A stretch of 64,000 nt of DNA from Sphingomonas sp. PP-CC-1A-547 (GCF_003610375.1 NZ_RAPZ01000010.1:656161-720160), one strand, 5' to 3'. Positions 1-9,787 are shown, numbered from the stretch's first letter. Notes: generated by a model not told the origin, from the sequence alone. A program made the numbers and translations.

Positions 1-692
1 GCTGCGGTGTTGCTGTGCGCGATCTTGAGACCGGCGGGGAACGGTGCGTCGGCGTGGCGCGCGACCTTCACCGAGTCCTTGACGAAGAGCCAGCCGCCCT
101 TGGAGCCAGGAACCGAACCCTTGACGAACAGGAGACCACGCTCGACGTCCGTCGATACGATCTCGAGGTTCTGCTGGGTGCGATACTTGTCGCCCATGTG
201 GCCGGCCATCTTCTTGTTCTTGAAGACCTTGCCCGGATCCTGGCGCTGACCGGTCGAACCGAGCGAACGGTGCGAGACCGATACGCCGTGGGTCGCCCGC
301 AGACCGCCGAAGCCCCAACGCTTCATGCCGCCCTGGAAGCCCTTACCCTGAGTCTTGCCCTGGATATCGACGATCTGGCCTGCGACGTAGTGGTCGGCCG
401 AAATCTCGGCGCCGACGTCGAGCAAGCCGTCTGCGTTCACGCGGAACTCATGGACGACAGCCTTGGGCTCCACTTCGGCCTTGCCGAAATGGCCGCGCTG
501 CGGCTTTGCGACATTCTTCGACTTGGCGACACCTGCACCAAGCTGGACGGCAGTGTAGCCGTCACGATCCATTTCGCGAACGGAAACGACCTGATTGCCT
601 TCGAGTGCCAGAACGGTGACCGGCACGTGCCGACCATCTTCCTGGAACAGGCGGGTCATCCCCATCTTCTTCGCGATCACGCCAGTACGCAT
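1..692 (-). CDS. rplC: 50S ribosomal protein L3 (3' end outside window)
   Basis: L3 is one of the first proteins to bind 23S rRNA and lies near the peptidyl transferase centre. The minus-strand frame opens [11 protein letters not shown] and continues with the L3 core, including [21 protein letters not shown] and an RHLG-like SHRSLGSTG segment. The start is the ATG at 692, preceded by AAGGGAC. About 230 codons are present, so only a short C-terminal tail is missing beyond the window edge. It follows rpsJ in the S10 operon order but is separated from it by an unusually long, hairpin-rich spacer. Assignment is secure; only the end is unknown. Confidence 0.96.
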   Translation of the reverse strand, partial: MRTGVIAKKMGMTRLFQEDGRHVPVTVLALEGNQVVSVREMDRDGYTAVQLGAGVAKSKNVAKPQRGHFGKAEVEPKAVVHEFRVNADGLLDVGAEISADHYVAGQIVDIQGKTQGKGFQGGMKRWGFGGLRATHGVSVSHRSLGSTGQRQDPGKVFKNKKMAGHMGDKYRTQQNLEIVSTDVERGLLFVKGSVPGSKGGWLFVKDSVKVARHADAPFPAGLKIAHSNTA

Positions 693-980
693 GATCTTGT
701 CCCTTCCTAGACAGAGGCCCCGTCGGACTATTCCTCGGGGGCTTGCGGACCATGTCCGGAGCGAACTCCATGATGCGTCCACCTGACCCCATCCCCGGCA
801 AAAGCCCTGAATGGAGTCGGTTCAACCCGGTAAATACGAAACGTGCCCCCGTCCCGGGCTGGTGCTTCCGCGAATGCGGAAGCGTGACGGGGGACGCTGC
901 CCCGTCGGTTTTCACCGACGGCGGTATCCCAATGTCGAACGGCGCGGGACCGTTACCGATCGACCGCGCCGCGCCAGCCC
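693..980 (-). promoter_or_regulatory. Hairpin-rich spacer between rpsJ and rplC
   Basis: This 288-base gap inside the S10 operon has no plausible gene. It has perfect or near-perfect inverted repeats: GCTTCCGC/GCGGAAGC (864-883), CCGTCGG/CCGACGG (902-921) and GGCGCGG/CCGCGCC (about 942-970). rpsJ and rplC are normally close together, so the spacer may carry an internal leader, processing site or promoter. In gammaproteobacteria the S10 leader is bound by L4, but that leader precedes rpsJ, and no L4-binding fold was recognised here. The function is inferred. Confidence 0.4.
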
Positions 981-1289
981 TTAGGCGAGCTTGATCTCGA
1001 CGTCAACGCCAGCGGCGAGGTCCAGCTTCATCAGCGCATCGACCGTCTGCGGCGTCGGCTGGACGATATCCAGCATACGCTTGTACGTGCGTACCTCGAA
1101 CTGCTCGCGCGACTTCTTGTCGATGTGCGGGCCGCGGTTCACGGTGAACTTTTCGATGCGCGTCGGAAGGGGAATCGGACCGCGGATGAGCGCGCCGGTG
1201 CGGCGTGCGGTGTCGGCGATGTCGCCAGTGGCCTGATCGAGCACACGGTGATCGAACGCCTTCAGACGAATGCGGATATTGCTGTCCAT
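981..1289 (-). CDS. rpsJ: 30S ribosomal protein S10
   Basis: S10 is a small-subunit head protein and also the NusE antitermination partner of NusB. The 102-residue product starting [15 protein letters not shown] has the family length and the signature [11 protein letters not shown]. The frame stays open 25 codons further upstream, but the ATG at 1289 matches the conserved N-terminus and removes an Arg-rich extension. In most alphaproteobacteria rpsJ follows tuf closely. Here about 1.5 kb with two unrelated genes lies between them, so rpsJ probably needs its own promoter. Confidence 0.95.
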   Translation of the reverse strand: MDSNIRIRLKAFDHRVLDQATGDIADTARRTGALIRGPIPLPTRIEKFTVNRGPHIDKKSREQFEVRTYKRMLDIVQPTPQTVDALMKLDLAAGVDVEIKLA

Positions 1290-1440
1290 AGTCCCTACCG
1301 ATGCGAAAGAGCGGGCCCGTTTCCGGGCTCTTGCTGGTTGATGTTTAAACCGAAGGCGGGCCATTACGGGAGAGTCGGGCGAAATGCAACCGCGGGGAGC
1401 GGGTTTTCCAGGCGACGGGCAATATCGAGGTGCGCCCTGC

Positions 1441-1585
1441 CCTCCCCCTCCGTCACCTTCGGCGCCACCTCCCCCTTGCGGGGGAGGATTGAAGATGTCG
1501 ACGCGCTGCCGCTAAGGTCGTCCCCTCTACTTGATCCTCCCCCGCCAGGGGGAGGTGGCGCGCGAAGCGTGACGGAGGGGGAGGC
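1441..1585. repeat. Inverted pair of family-1 GC-rich palindromic repeats
   Basis: Two copies face each other. The left arm (1441-1490) and right arm (1533-1585) both carry the core CCTCCCCC-GC-GGGGGAGG, a CCACCTCC/GGAGGTGG block and a CCCTCCGTC/GACGGAGGG end. The same family recurs at 1969, 7651, 20542, 37316 and 60166. The outer end of the right arm supplies the GGAGG that serves as the Shine-Dalgarno of the next gene. Confidence 0.85.
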
Positions 1586-1590
1586 AAGCG

Positions 1591-1965
1591 ATGCGGCTCG
1601 AAGGATCCCTACAAAGCCACAGCAACGCCAAGCGCCTGCGAAAACAGATGACCCCGCCAGAGATAGCGCTCTGGTTGGCACTCAGGCAGAACGAAGAAGG
1701 CCTACGCTTCCGCAGACAACACGCCGCGGGCCTTTACGTCCTGGACTTCTACTGCGCCCCAGCCCGACTCGCGATCGAAGTCGACGGCGAAGCCCACAAC
1801 CACGGCAAACGCCCTGAACGAGACGCAGCGCGAGAGGCATGGCTAACAGCCCAAAACATCCAAGTCCTCCGATACCCAACCCGCGAAATGCTAGTCAACC
1901 TCGACGACGTCATCCGCCAGATCACGTCCGTCGCGCTCCAACGCCGAACCATCATCGAGAGCTAA
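1591..1965 (+). CDS. DUF559 / Vsr-like endonuclease domain protein
   Basis: This 124-residue protein belongs to the DUF559 family, which has the PD-(D/E)XK-like fold of very-short-patch-repair endonucleases. Recognisable pieces are LRKQMTPPEIALW, FRRQHAAGLYVLDFYC, the acidic IEVDGEAH strand and QVLRYPTREML at the C-terminus. The Asp in VLDFYC, the Glu and Asp in IEVDG and the Gln in FRRQH are plausible active-site residues. The ATG is preceded at six bases by GGAGG, which is the end of the flanking palindrome. Repeats flank it on both sides (1441-1585, 1969-2022), and it splits tuf from rpsJ. Its actual activity and substrate are not known. Confidence 0.85.
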   Translation: MRLEGSLQSHSNAKRLRKQMTPPEIALWLALRQNEEGLRFRRQHAAGLYVLDFYCAPARLAIEVDGEAHNHGKRPERDAAREAWLTAQNIQVLRYPTREMLVNLDDVIRQITSVALQRRTIIES

Positions 1966-1968
1966 TCG

Positions 1969-2022
1969 CCCCCTCCCCCTCCGACGCCTTCGGCGCCACC
2001 TCCCCCTAGCGGGGGAGGATTG
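1969..2022. repeat. Family-1 palindromic repeat, single copy
   Basis: CCCCTCCCCCTCCG followed by the CCACCTCCCCC/GGGGGAGG core. It lies immediately after the stop of the DUF559 gene, so that gene is bracketed by copies of the same family. Confidence 0.8.
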
Positions 2023-2079
2023 TAAGTTGCCGGCTCGCCCCCATTGGTTCCCCCTTGTGCTAGGTGGCTATCGCACCAC

Positions 2080-2736
2080 TCAAAGTATCGACGGTGAGGG
2101 ACTCGTCGCAAGAATCTCGGGACTGGCGATAATCGGCTCAAGCGGTGGCAGGTCTTGCTCGGCTTCGTAGATGCCACGCGTGGCGTCGCTATAGGCTTGG
2201 ATCGCAAGCCTACAAAGGTAGTCCGCCCACAGCAGAAGTAGCGGCAGGTCTCGCATCCAAACTTGATGATCGTTCCGTAGATTGATTGCCGATGGATGTA
2301 GCCCAGCCTCACTGGTGAACCCATGCACGAGAGTATGACGGGGCTCGACGACGCGCGAGAAGCCATTCCGAAGACCGGTCAATTGTTGATCCAGACGGGA
2401 TCCGTCGCGAGCTACTAAATCTCGAAGCCTTGCAAGCTTATCAACCATCGGCGTGCGCTGCGCCTTCTCGGTGGTAAGCGTGACACCCGCCAAAAATGAC
2501 TGATGCCACCATAATTTGGCAGTCACGCTTTCCGCTGAGGCAACCGTAGTTATGAATCGTCCGATATCTGCATAGTCGGAATCACGCAGCATATCGTGGC
2601 CTTCCTCAGCAAGCGTGGCCTGTAAGCGACGCGTCAGAACGCAACACTCCCGAACGGACGCTACCCGGCAACCTGACCGAGACGCCATACTCGTAGTTGT
2701 GTGATGGCGGACAGCACTGATCAATTTGTCGAGCAC
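2080..2736 (-). CDS. Hypothetical protein inserted between tuf and rpsJ
   Basis: I do not recognise this family. The product is about 218 residues, mainly helical and soluble. It has a conserved-looking motif, RHTLVHGF, and a Leu/Trp-rich stretch (LPLLLLWADYLCRLA) near residue 175. The frame is open upstream into tuf, but that part crosses the tuf terminator. I therefore chose GTG at 2736, which has GGAGG five bases upstream. ATG at 2688 is an alternative without a good ribosome binding site. Base composition is less GC-rich than the neighbouring ribosomal genes, which suggests acquisition. RHTLVHG-type motifs occur in some HEPN/AbiV-like and MAE_28990-like proteins, but I cannot assign one. 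Confidence 0.6.
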   Translation of the reverse strand: MLDKLISAVRHHTTTSMASRSGCRVASVRECCVLTRRLQATLAEEGHDMLRDSDYADIGRFITTVASAESVTAKLWWHQSFLAGVTLTTEKAQRTPMVDKLARLRDLVARDGSRLDQQLTGLRNGFSRVVEPRHTLVHGFTSEAGLHPSAINLRNDHQVWMRDLPLLLLWADYLCRLAIQAYSDATRGIYEAEQDLPPLEPIIASPEILATSPSPSIL

Positions 2737-2753
2737 CGCACCCTCCAAACACG

Positions 2754-2794
2754 AAAAAGCCCGGCCTCTCTCGCGAGAAGCCGGGCTCTTTTCG
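2754..2794 (-). terminator. Rho-independent terminator of tuf
   Basis: Read on the minus strand just after the tuf stop: GAGCCCGGCTTC, a CTCGCGAGA loop region, GGCCGGGCTTTTTC. The strong GC stem followed by a T-run ends the rpsL-rpsG-fusA-tuf transcript, separating it from rpsJ and rplC. Confidence 0.88.
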
Positions 2795-2818
2795 ATCAAC
2801 TCCCGAAGGAGAAGATGC

Positions 2819-4012
2819 TTACTTGTCGATCTGGCTGACGACGCCTGCACCGACGGTACGGCCGCCTTCGCGGATCGTGAAGCGCTGGCCCACGTCCATG
2901 GCGATCGGTGCGATCAACTTGATGCCGAGCGACACGTTGTCGCCTGGCATGACCATCTCGGTGCCCTCAGGCAGCTCGACGGTGCCGGTCACGTCCGTCG
3001 TACGGAAGTAGAACTGCGGGCGGTAGTTGGCGAAGAACGGCGTGTGACGGCCACCCTCTTCCTTCGACAGCACGTACACTTCCGAGTTGAAGTCGGTGTG
3101 CGGCTTGATCGTGCCTGGCTTGCAGAGCACCTGGCCACGCTCGACTTCGTCGCGTGCGACGCCGCGGATCAGTGCGCCGACGTTATCGCCAGCCTGGCCC
3201 TGGTCGAGCAGCTTGCGGAACATTTCGACGCCCGTGACCGTGGTCTTGCGGACGGTCGGGTGGATGCCGACGATCTCGACTTCCTCGCCAACCTTGACGA
3301 TGCCGGTCTCGACGCGGCCGGTGACGACCGTGCCACGACCCGAGATCGAGAACACGTCCTCGATCGGCATCATGAACGGCTTGTCGAGCGGACGCTCAGG
3401 CTGCGGGATGTAGTCGTCGACAGCCTGCATCAGCTCGGTGACGGCGTCGGCGCCGAGCTTCTGGTTCGAACCCGACAGTGCGCAGGTAGCCGAACCCTTG
3501 ATGACGGGGATGTCGTCGCCCGGGAAGTCGTACGAGCTGAGCAGCTCGCGGATTTCCATCTCGACCAGCTCGAGGATTTCCTCGTCGTCGACCAGATCGA
3601 CCTTGTTCATGAACACGACCATAGCAGGCACGCCGACCTGGCGTGCGAGCAGGATGTGCTCACGGGTCTGTGGCATCGGGCCATCGGTCGCCGAAACGAC
3701 GAGGATCGCGCCGTCCATCTGGGCTGCGCCGGTGATCATGTTCTTCACATAATCGGCGTGGCCCGGGCAATCGACGTGCGCATAGTGACGGTTGGCCGTC
3801 TCGTACTCGACGTGTGCGGTCGAGATCGTGATGCCGCGCTCGCGCTCCTCGGGAGCCTTGTCGATGTTGGCGAAGTCGACGGCGGTACCGCCGGTCGTCT
3901 CTGCCAGAACCTTCGTGATCGCAGCGGTGAGCGACGTCTTGCCATGATCGACGTGACCGATGGTGCCGATGTTGAGATGCGGCTTGTTCCGCTCAAATTT
4001 TGCCTTGGCCAT
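2819..4012 (-). CDS. tuf: Elongation factor Tu
   Basis: EF-Tu is the GTPase that delivers aminoacyl-tRNA to the ribosomal A site. The 397-residue product has the P-loop [10 protein letters not shown] (19-28), [16 protein letters not shown] and the beta-barrel domains 2 and 3 ending VVSQIDK. ATG at 4012 is preceded by GGTAGGAAAC. It is last in rpsL-rpsG-fusA-tuf, with a 213-base spacer after fusA that contains a structured element, and a strong terminator follows. Only one tuf copy is visible here; a second elsewhere in the genome cannot be excluded. Confidence 0.98.
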   Translation of the reverse strand: MAKAKFERNKPHLNIGTIGHVDHGKTSLTAAITKVLAETTGGTAVDFANIDKAPEERERGITISTAHVEYETANRHYAHVDCPGHADYVKNMITGAAQMDGAILVVSATDGPMPQTREHILLARQVGVPAMVVFMNKVDLVDDEEILELVEMEIRELLSSYDFPGDDIPVIKGSATCALSGSNQKLGADAVTELMQAVDDYIPQPERPLDKPFMMPIEDVFSISGRGTVVTGRVETGIVKVGEEVEIVGIHPTVRKTTVTGVEMFRKLLDQGQAGDNVGALIRGVARDEVERGQVLCKPGTIKPHTDFNSEVYVLSKEEGGRHTPFFANYRPQFYFRTTDVTGTVELPEGTEMVMPGDNVSLGIKLIAPIAMDVGQRFTIREGGRTVGAGVVSQIDK

Positions 4013-4119
4013 TGTTTCCTACCTTCTGATTCGTATTCCGGTGCCACCCCGGGAACCGCGCGAACGCGGCCCAATAGCGGCTGTTAAAGCGTTGCGCCAG
4101 CCCCTGCTTGGGGAGAGGC

Positions 4120-4225
4120 CGACGCGGAAGTGAATTCCGCGTCGTCGAACTTCGGTCGCTGACCGAAGCCGGCCGGCCTTTCGGCGTCTCCGAGCCAGGA
4201 AAACCTAGCTCGATGCGCCTCGGGC
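4120..4225 (-). ncRNA. Structured 3' element, copy 1 (fusA-tuf spacer)
   Basis: Directly after the fusA stop, on the minus strand: GCCCGAGGCGCA, a stem CGAGCTAGG/CCTGGCTCG, GAGACGCCG, the conserved block GGCCGGCCGG, a stem TTCGGTC/GACCGAA, CGACGA, and a final stem ACGCGGAA/TTCCGCGT. The same order of elements follows nusG, rplA and rplL in this window. It may be a processing or stability element or a regulatory RNA; no named Rfam family was recognised. Confidence 0.55.
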
Positions 4226-6322
<2,097 letters not shown>

Positions 6323-6344
6323 GATCGTGCTTCCTTAAGGATAT

Positions 6345-6369
6345 GGGGAGCCGAACGTGCCGGCTCCCC
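6345..6369 (-). promoter_or_regulatory. Hairpin in the fusA leader
   Basis: A perfect 9-bp stem GGGGAGCCG/CGGCTCCCC with a 7-base loop ends about 22 bases before the fusA ATG on the minus strand. It has no T-run, so it is more likely a translation-control or mRNA-processing hairpin than a terminator. Confidence 0.55.
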
Positions 6370-6435
6370 AATATATAGGTGTTTGCATGACAGGCGAAAG
6401 ACCGCCCGTCACACGGATAGCAATGCTAGGCTTCA

Positions 6436-6479
6436 AAGCCCGCTGTTACCAGCGGCAGGAAGCCCGCTGTTACCAGCGG
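6436..6479 (-). repeat. Tandem 20-base duplication over the rpsG stop codon
   Basis: Two identical 20-base copies, 6436-6455 and 6460-6479, are four bases apart. Each contains the hairpin CCGCTG-GTAA-CAGCGG. The upstream copy (on the minus strand) carries the last codons and TAA of rpsG; the second repeats them in the untranslated region. The result is twin hairpins at the rpsG 3' end. Confidence 0.8.
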
Positions 6480-6940
6480 TAGTGCGAGAATGCACGGTTG
6501 GCTTCCGCCATCCGGTGCGTATCTTCACGCTTCTTGACCGCGTTGCCACGGTTGTTGGCGGCATCCATCAGCTCACCCGACAGCCGTGCGGCCATCGTGT
6601 TCTCGCTGCGCGAACGCGCCGCACCGATCAGCCAGCGAATCGCCAGCGCCTGTGCACGCTCGGGACGAACCTCGACCGGCACCTGGTACGTTGCACCACC
6701 GACGCGGCGCGAACGGACTTCGATGCCCGGCTTCACGTTATTCAGCGCATCGTGGAAAACGCCGATCGGATCGCGCTTGGCGCGGCTCTCGACGGTTTCG
6801 AATGCACCGTACACGATCAGCTCCGCGACGGACTTCTTGCCGTCCAGCATGACGCTGTTCATGAACTTCGACAGAACCTCATCCCCGAACTTGGGATCAG
6901 GCAGGATGACCCGCTTTTCGGGACGACGACGACGTGCCAT
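6470..6940 (-). CDS. rpsG: 30S ribosomal protein S7
   Basis: S7 nucleates assembly of the 30S head and contacts mRNA and tRNA at the exit site. The product is 156 residues, the normal length, with the signature [17 protein letters not shown] near the N-terminus, [11 protein letters not shown] in the middle and NRAFSHYRW at the end. It lies 50 bases downstream of rpsL and upstream of fusA. The stop codon lies in a hairpin that is duplicated immediately downstream. Confidence 0.97.
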   Translation of the reverse strand: MARRRRPEKRVILPDPKFGDEVLSKFMNSVMLDGKKSVAELIVYGAFETVESRAKRDPIGVFHDALNNVKPGIEVRSRRVGGATYQVPVEVRPERAQALAIRWLIGAARSRSENTMAARLSGELMDAANNRGNAVKKREDTHRMAEANRAFSHYRW

Positions 6941-6990
6941 TTTGTATTCCTTCTAAACTTCAGCCTTGATGGGTCAGATAACTGCCCGGC

Positions 6991-7362
6991 TTACTTCGGA
7001 CGCTTGGCGCCGTACTTGGAACGCGACTGACGCCGGTCCTTCACACCCTGTGTATCGAGCACGCCGCGCAGGACGTGATAGCGAACACCGGGAAGATCGC
7101 GGACACGACCGCCACGGATCAGGACAACCGAATGCTCCTGAAGATTGTGGCCCTCGCCCGGGATGTAGCTGATGACTTCGCGCTGGTTGGTCAGGCGAAC
7201 CTTGGCCACCTTGCGCAGAGCCGAGTTCGGCTTCTTCGGGGTCGTCGTGTAGACGCGCGTGCAAACGCCACGCTTCTGCGGATTTGCTTCCATCGCAGGG
7301 ACCTTCGACTTGGCCTTCTGCGGATCGCGGCCCTTGCGGACCAGCTGGTTGATCGTCGGCAT
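6991..7362 (-). CDS. rpsL: 30S ribosomal protein S12
   Basis: S12 lies at the decoding centre and controls accuracy. The 123-residue product [12 protein letters not shown] has the standard [13 protein letters not shown] and [13 protein letters not shown] segments. Lys43 is conserved. Residue 88, Lys in E. coli S12 (GGRVKDLPG), is Arg here (codon 7099-7101); Arg at this position is a classic streptomycin-resistance substitution. The ATG at 7362 was chosen over an in-frame GTG four codons upstream because homologues start MPTI. It is the first gene of the str operon, with a terminator-like hairpin in its leader. Confidence 0.97.
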   Translation of the reverse strand: MPTINQLVRKGRDPQKAKSKVPAMEANPQKRGVCTRVYTTTPKKPNSALRKVAKVRLTNQREVISYIPGEGHNLQEHSVVLIRGGRVRDLPGVRYHVLRGVLDTQGVKDRRQSRSKYGAKRPK

Positions 7363-7418
7363 TGAAGCCTTCACCTTTCAAGTGGTTACTTTGCTGGAGC
7401 CATGAGGCGCCTGAGAAT

Positions 7419-7460
7419 ACAAAAAGGACCATAGGAACGCGGGAGCGCCCCTCAGGTCCT
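7419..7460 (-). terminator. Terminator or attenuator hairpin upstream of rpsL
   Basis: On the minus strand: AGGACC-TG-AGG, a GC loop, CCT-AT-GGTCCT, then TTTTTG, about 60 bases before the rpsL ATG. It could simply end read-through from the hydrolase gene upstream. If the str promoter lies further upstream, it would act as a leader attenuator. The stem and T-run are visible; the role is inferred. Confidence 0.6.
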
Positions 7461-7650
7461 GGAATGCATCCAGCAATGTTCAAGCATGCCCGGCGGGAAA
7501 CACTCCCGAAGAACAGGCCGCGCCTATAGGTCAGGAGTCGGTTGCGGTCAACGGGGCGGAATCGGTTTGGGTTGGGGGTAGGTTATTGGTTTCTTGGGGG
7601 TGGATGCATCCGCGACCAGCGACCGCCCATAGCTGGTGACCACCCCTCCT

Positions 7651-7782
7651 GATCCTCTCCCGCCAGGGGGAGGTGGCACCGTAGGTGACGGGGGGGGGGG
7701 GGGGCGCGCAACATACGTTGTCGCCCCCTCCCCCTCCGTCTGGCAAGGGCCAGCCACCTCCCCCTGGCGGGGGAGGATCAAG
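7651..7782. repeat. Inverted pair of family-1 palindromes with a 15-G run
   Basis: The left arm (from 7651) has GATCCTCTCCCGCC and GGGGGAGGTGGCACCG; the right arm ends GGGGGAGGATC near 7782. The left arm's outer end, normally GACGGAGGGGGAGG, is replaced by an uninterrupted run of 15 G (7690-7704). This fills most of the 429-base gap between rpsL and the hydrolase gene; no gene is visible in the rest. Confidence 0.82.
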
Positions 7783-7791
7783 AGGTTCCGG

Positions 7792-8805
7792 CTACCGCGA
7801 TCGCGTCCCGAGCACCGCCAGCAGCGTCTTCTCGAATCGCGCAGGGTCCTCGACCTGCGGCGAGTGGCCCAGCCCTTCAAGCATCACCAGGTTGGCATTC
7901 GGCATCTGCTTCACCGCCCGCGGCGCGACTATCGGCACAGGCTCGAGGAACTTGCGCAAGTTCGCCGGCGCCTGCGCCCGGCCGAACGCGGTCTTGTCCA
8001 GAGTCCCGATGATCAGGGTGGTCGACGGCGTGATCCGGTACAGTTCGTGCGCGACCGATTGCGTCTTGATCATCTCGCTCGTCTTGGCCTGCGCGAGCGC
8101 CACGGTGTCGCGCCCTGCCCCCTGGTACATGCCCGCCTGCATCCAGACCCAGCGATCATAGGATGGCTTCCACACGCCGTGGTAATAGTTCTCGAGCTGA
8201 TACGCCTTGATCGACGCGTAGCTCGTCTTCTTCTCGTTCGCCCAGAGCGTGTCGACGTCGGTATAGGGCACGCCTTCCTCGCCGCGATCCTTCAGGCCGA
8301 GCGGATTGACGAGCACCAGCTTCTCGATCGAGGCCGGGTAGAGAATGGCGTATCGCATCGCGAGCATGCCGCCCATCGAGTGCCCGACGAACGTGGCCCG
8401 CGTGATGCCACGCGATTCGAGCAGCCGCTTGGTGAACGTCGCGAGCATCTCGAAGCTATACTGTGCTGCGCGAGGCTTGGACGATTTGCAGAAGCCGATC
8501 TGATCGGGAACGATCACGCGGTAGCCGACCTCGCTTAACGCCCGCGCGGTGCTGCCCCAGGTCGCGCCGCAGAAGTTCTTGCCGTGGAGCAGGACGACCG
8601 TGCGACCATTGGGACGCTGTGGTGCGATATCCATGAACGCCATCTGCGCAGGGCTGCCGACGATATCGACTTCCATCGTCTGCACCGGCCACGGATAGGT
8701 GAAGCGTTCGAGCTGCGGCCCCAGATCGGGCACTTGCGGCACCGGCCCCGCCCCCATGAGCAACGCCGCCACCGGCAGCGCCAGCGTCATCAATCCCGCC
8801 TTCAT
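7792..8805 (-). CDS. Secreted alpha/beta hydrolase
   Basis: This is a 337-residue alpha/beta-hydrolase-fold enzyme. The oxyanion-region strand VVLLHGKNFCG (about 70-80) and nucleophile elbow GHSMGG (Ser about 142) are clear. The C-terminal EGLGHSPQ supplies the catalytic His, and IGTLDKTAFG probably the acid. A signal peptide (MKAGLMTLALPVAALLMGAG) points to periplasmic export. The substrate is unknown; related proteins are annotated as generic hydrolases or esterases. It is a single minus-strand gene lying between tRNA-Trp and the str operon. Confidence 0.88.
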   Translation of the reverse strand: MKAGLMTLALPVAALLMGAGPVPQVPDLGPQLERFTYPWPVQTMEVDIVGSPAQMAFMDIAPQRPNGRTVVLLHGKNFCGATWGSTARALSEVGYRVIVPDQIGFCKSSKPRAAQYSFEMLATFTKRLLESRGITRATFVGHSMGGMLAMRYAILYPASIEKLVLVNPLGLKDRGEEGVPYTDVDTLWANEKKTSYASIKAYQLENYYHGVWKPSYDRWVWMQAGMYQGAGRDTVALAQAKTSEMIKTQSVAHELYRITPSTTLIIGTLDKTAFGRAQAPANLRKFLEPVPIVAPRAVKQMPNANLVMLEGLGHSPQVEDPARFEKTLLAVLGTRSR

Positions 8806-8960
8806 ACGATTACGTTCCCCACACCCAACGAGACGACTTCACGGTTAACGGGGGAATAAGACTTCGTCCAATTCATGATCCTCGCGCCGATGGTCCCGGA
8901 CGAATTGCACGCAAGACGCTTGCCCTTCCCGAAAACGCTGGGTAAGGGGCGCGTCCGTGT

Positions 8961-9037
8961 AGGAGTGTAGCTCAGTTGGTTAGAGCGTCGGTCTCCAAAA
9001 CCGAAGGCCCTCGGTTCGAATCCGAGCACTCCTGCCA
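8961..9037 (+). tRNA. trnW: tRNA-Trp (anticodon CCA)
   Basis: The full cloverleaf is visible: acceptor AGGAGTG pairing with CACTCCT, D-arm with AGCTCAGTTGGTTAGAGC, anticodon loop CTCCAAA giving CCA, T-arm TCGGTTCGAATCCGA, discriminator G and an encoded CCA end. tRNA-Trp directly upstream of secE-nusG is a common bacterial arrangement. Confidence 0.97.
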
Positions 9038-9063
9038 CCCCCTTTAAATTCTTGGCAAAAATC

Positions 9064-9086
9064 GCGGCGGTTGCTCCCGCCGTTTT
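9064..9086 (+). terminator. Possible weak terminator after tRNA-Trp
   Basis: CGGCGG-TTGCTC-CCGCCG followed by TTTT, 27 bases after the tRNA 3' end. The T-run is short, so termination may be partial. Confidence 0.5.
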
Positions 9087-9206
9087 CGCGCGTCCATCAC
9101 GATTGCAGAAATTGCATTTCATAATGCAATTTTCGCAATTGATCTATGATGTGCTGCGATGCACAACGATCAGGCCTTTCAGGCATCCTCTCCTAAAAAC
9201 TTTCAC

Positions 9207-9233
9207 GGCCGGTCTTGTACCGGCCTTTTTTTT
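9207..9233 (+). terminator. Rho-independent terminator upstream of secE
   Basis: GGCCGGT-CTTGT-ACCGGCC followed by eight T. It lies in the 539-base gap between tRNA-Trp and secE and ends transcription from the tRNA side. No gene is visible in that gap; the secE-nusG promoter should lie after this hairpin, between about 9234 and 9530. Confidence 0.85.
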
Positions 9234-9576
9234 GGTCTCGATCGCGCGTACACCATCCGTGCCGTCGTCAAGCCGAACGATAAATAGAAACCGTGGGAGC
9301 GGAGCCGCCGGTCAAACCGGCACCGGCAAGACGATCGTGCGGGGGATCGAGTGACCCAAGCGCTCTCCCCCGCCACTTCTCCCGGTCACCGCCGTGTCGC
9401 TTTCGATACGACGCGCGCCCCTCTCCTGCCGCGCACTTGCTTTCACCTGTGACGGCAGCTATCTGCCGCGCTTCCGACAGCGAGGACGGACCTGCCGCCG
9501 CTGCCCTTCACAGGGAGCGGCTAGTGGGTCTATGTCTCGCATCTCAGTTTCTCAATCAGCGGGTTCGAAGAACATC

Positions 9577-9774
9577 GTGGCGAAGACGTCCCCCCTCGAA
9601 TTCATCCAGCAGGTCCGCAACGAGACCGCGAAGGTCACGTGGCCGACGCGTCGCGAGACGGTCATGACCGGCGTGATGGTGGTGATCATGACGACGATCC
9701 TCGCGGTCTTCTTCTTCGGCGTCGACTCGATCCTGCAAGCGATCGTTTCCCTGCTCCTCAAACTCGCTCAGTAA
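9577..9774 (+). CDS. secE: Preprotein translocase subunit SecE
   Basis: SecE clamps SecY in the inner-membrane translocon. The 65-residue form starts at GTG 9577 (VAKTSPLEFIQQVRNETAKV). It has the conserved amphipathic VRNETAKVTWPTRRE segment and a single transmembrane helix (MTGVMVVIMTTILAVFFFGV), matching short alphaproteobacterial SecE proteins. The frame also has an ATG at 9532 that would add 15 residues, so the start is not certain. nusG follows after 13 bases, forming the standard secE-nusG pair. Confidence 0.9.
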   Translation: MAKTSPLEFIQQVRNETAKVTWPTRRETVMTGVMVVIMTTILAVFFFGVDSILQAIVSLLLKLAQ

Positions 9775-9787
9775 GCAAGGTTCCGTC

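Noticed and set aside
2726..4087. Long plus-strand ORF (453 aa) over tuf
   Set aside because: It is antisense to the unambiguous EF-Tu gene and its His/Asp/Val-rich translation is the usual shadow of a GC-rich coding frame.
7691..7704. G-run as proof of phase variation
   Set aside because: It lies in intergenic repeat DNA, not in a gene or clear promoter spacing, so phase variation is not supported; kept only as an unusual tract.
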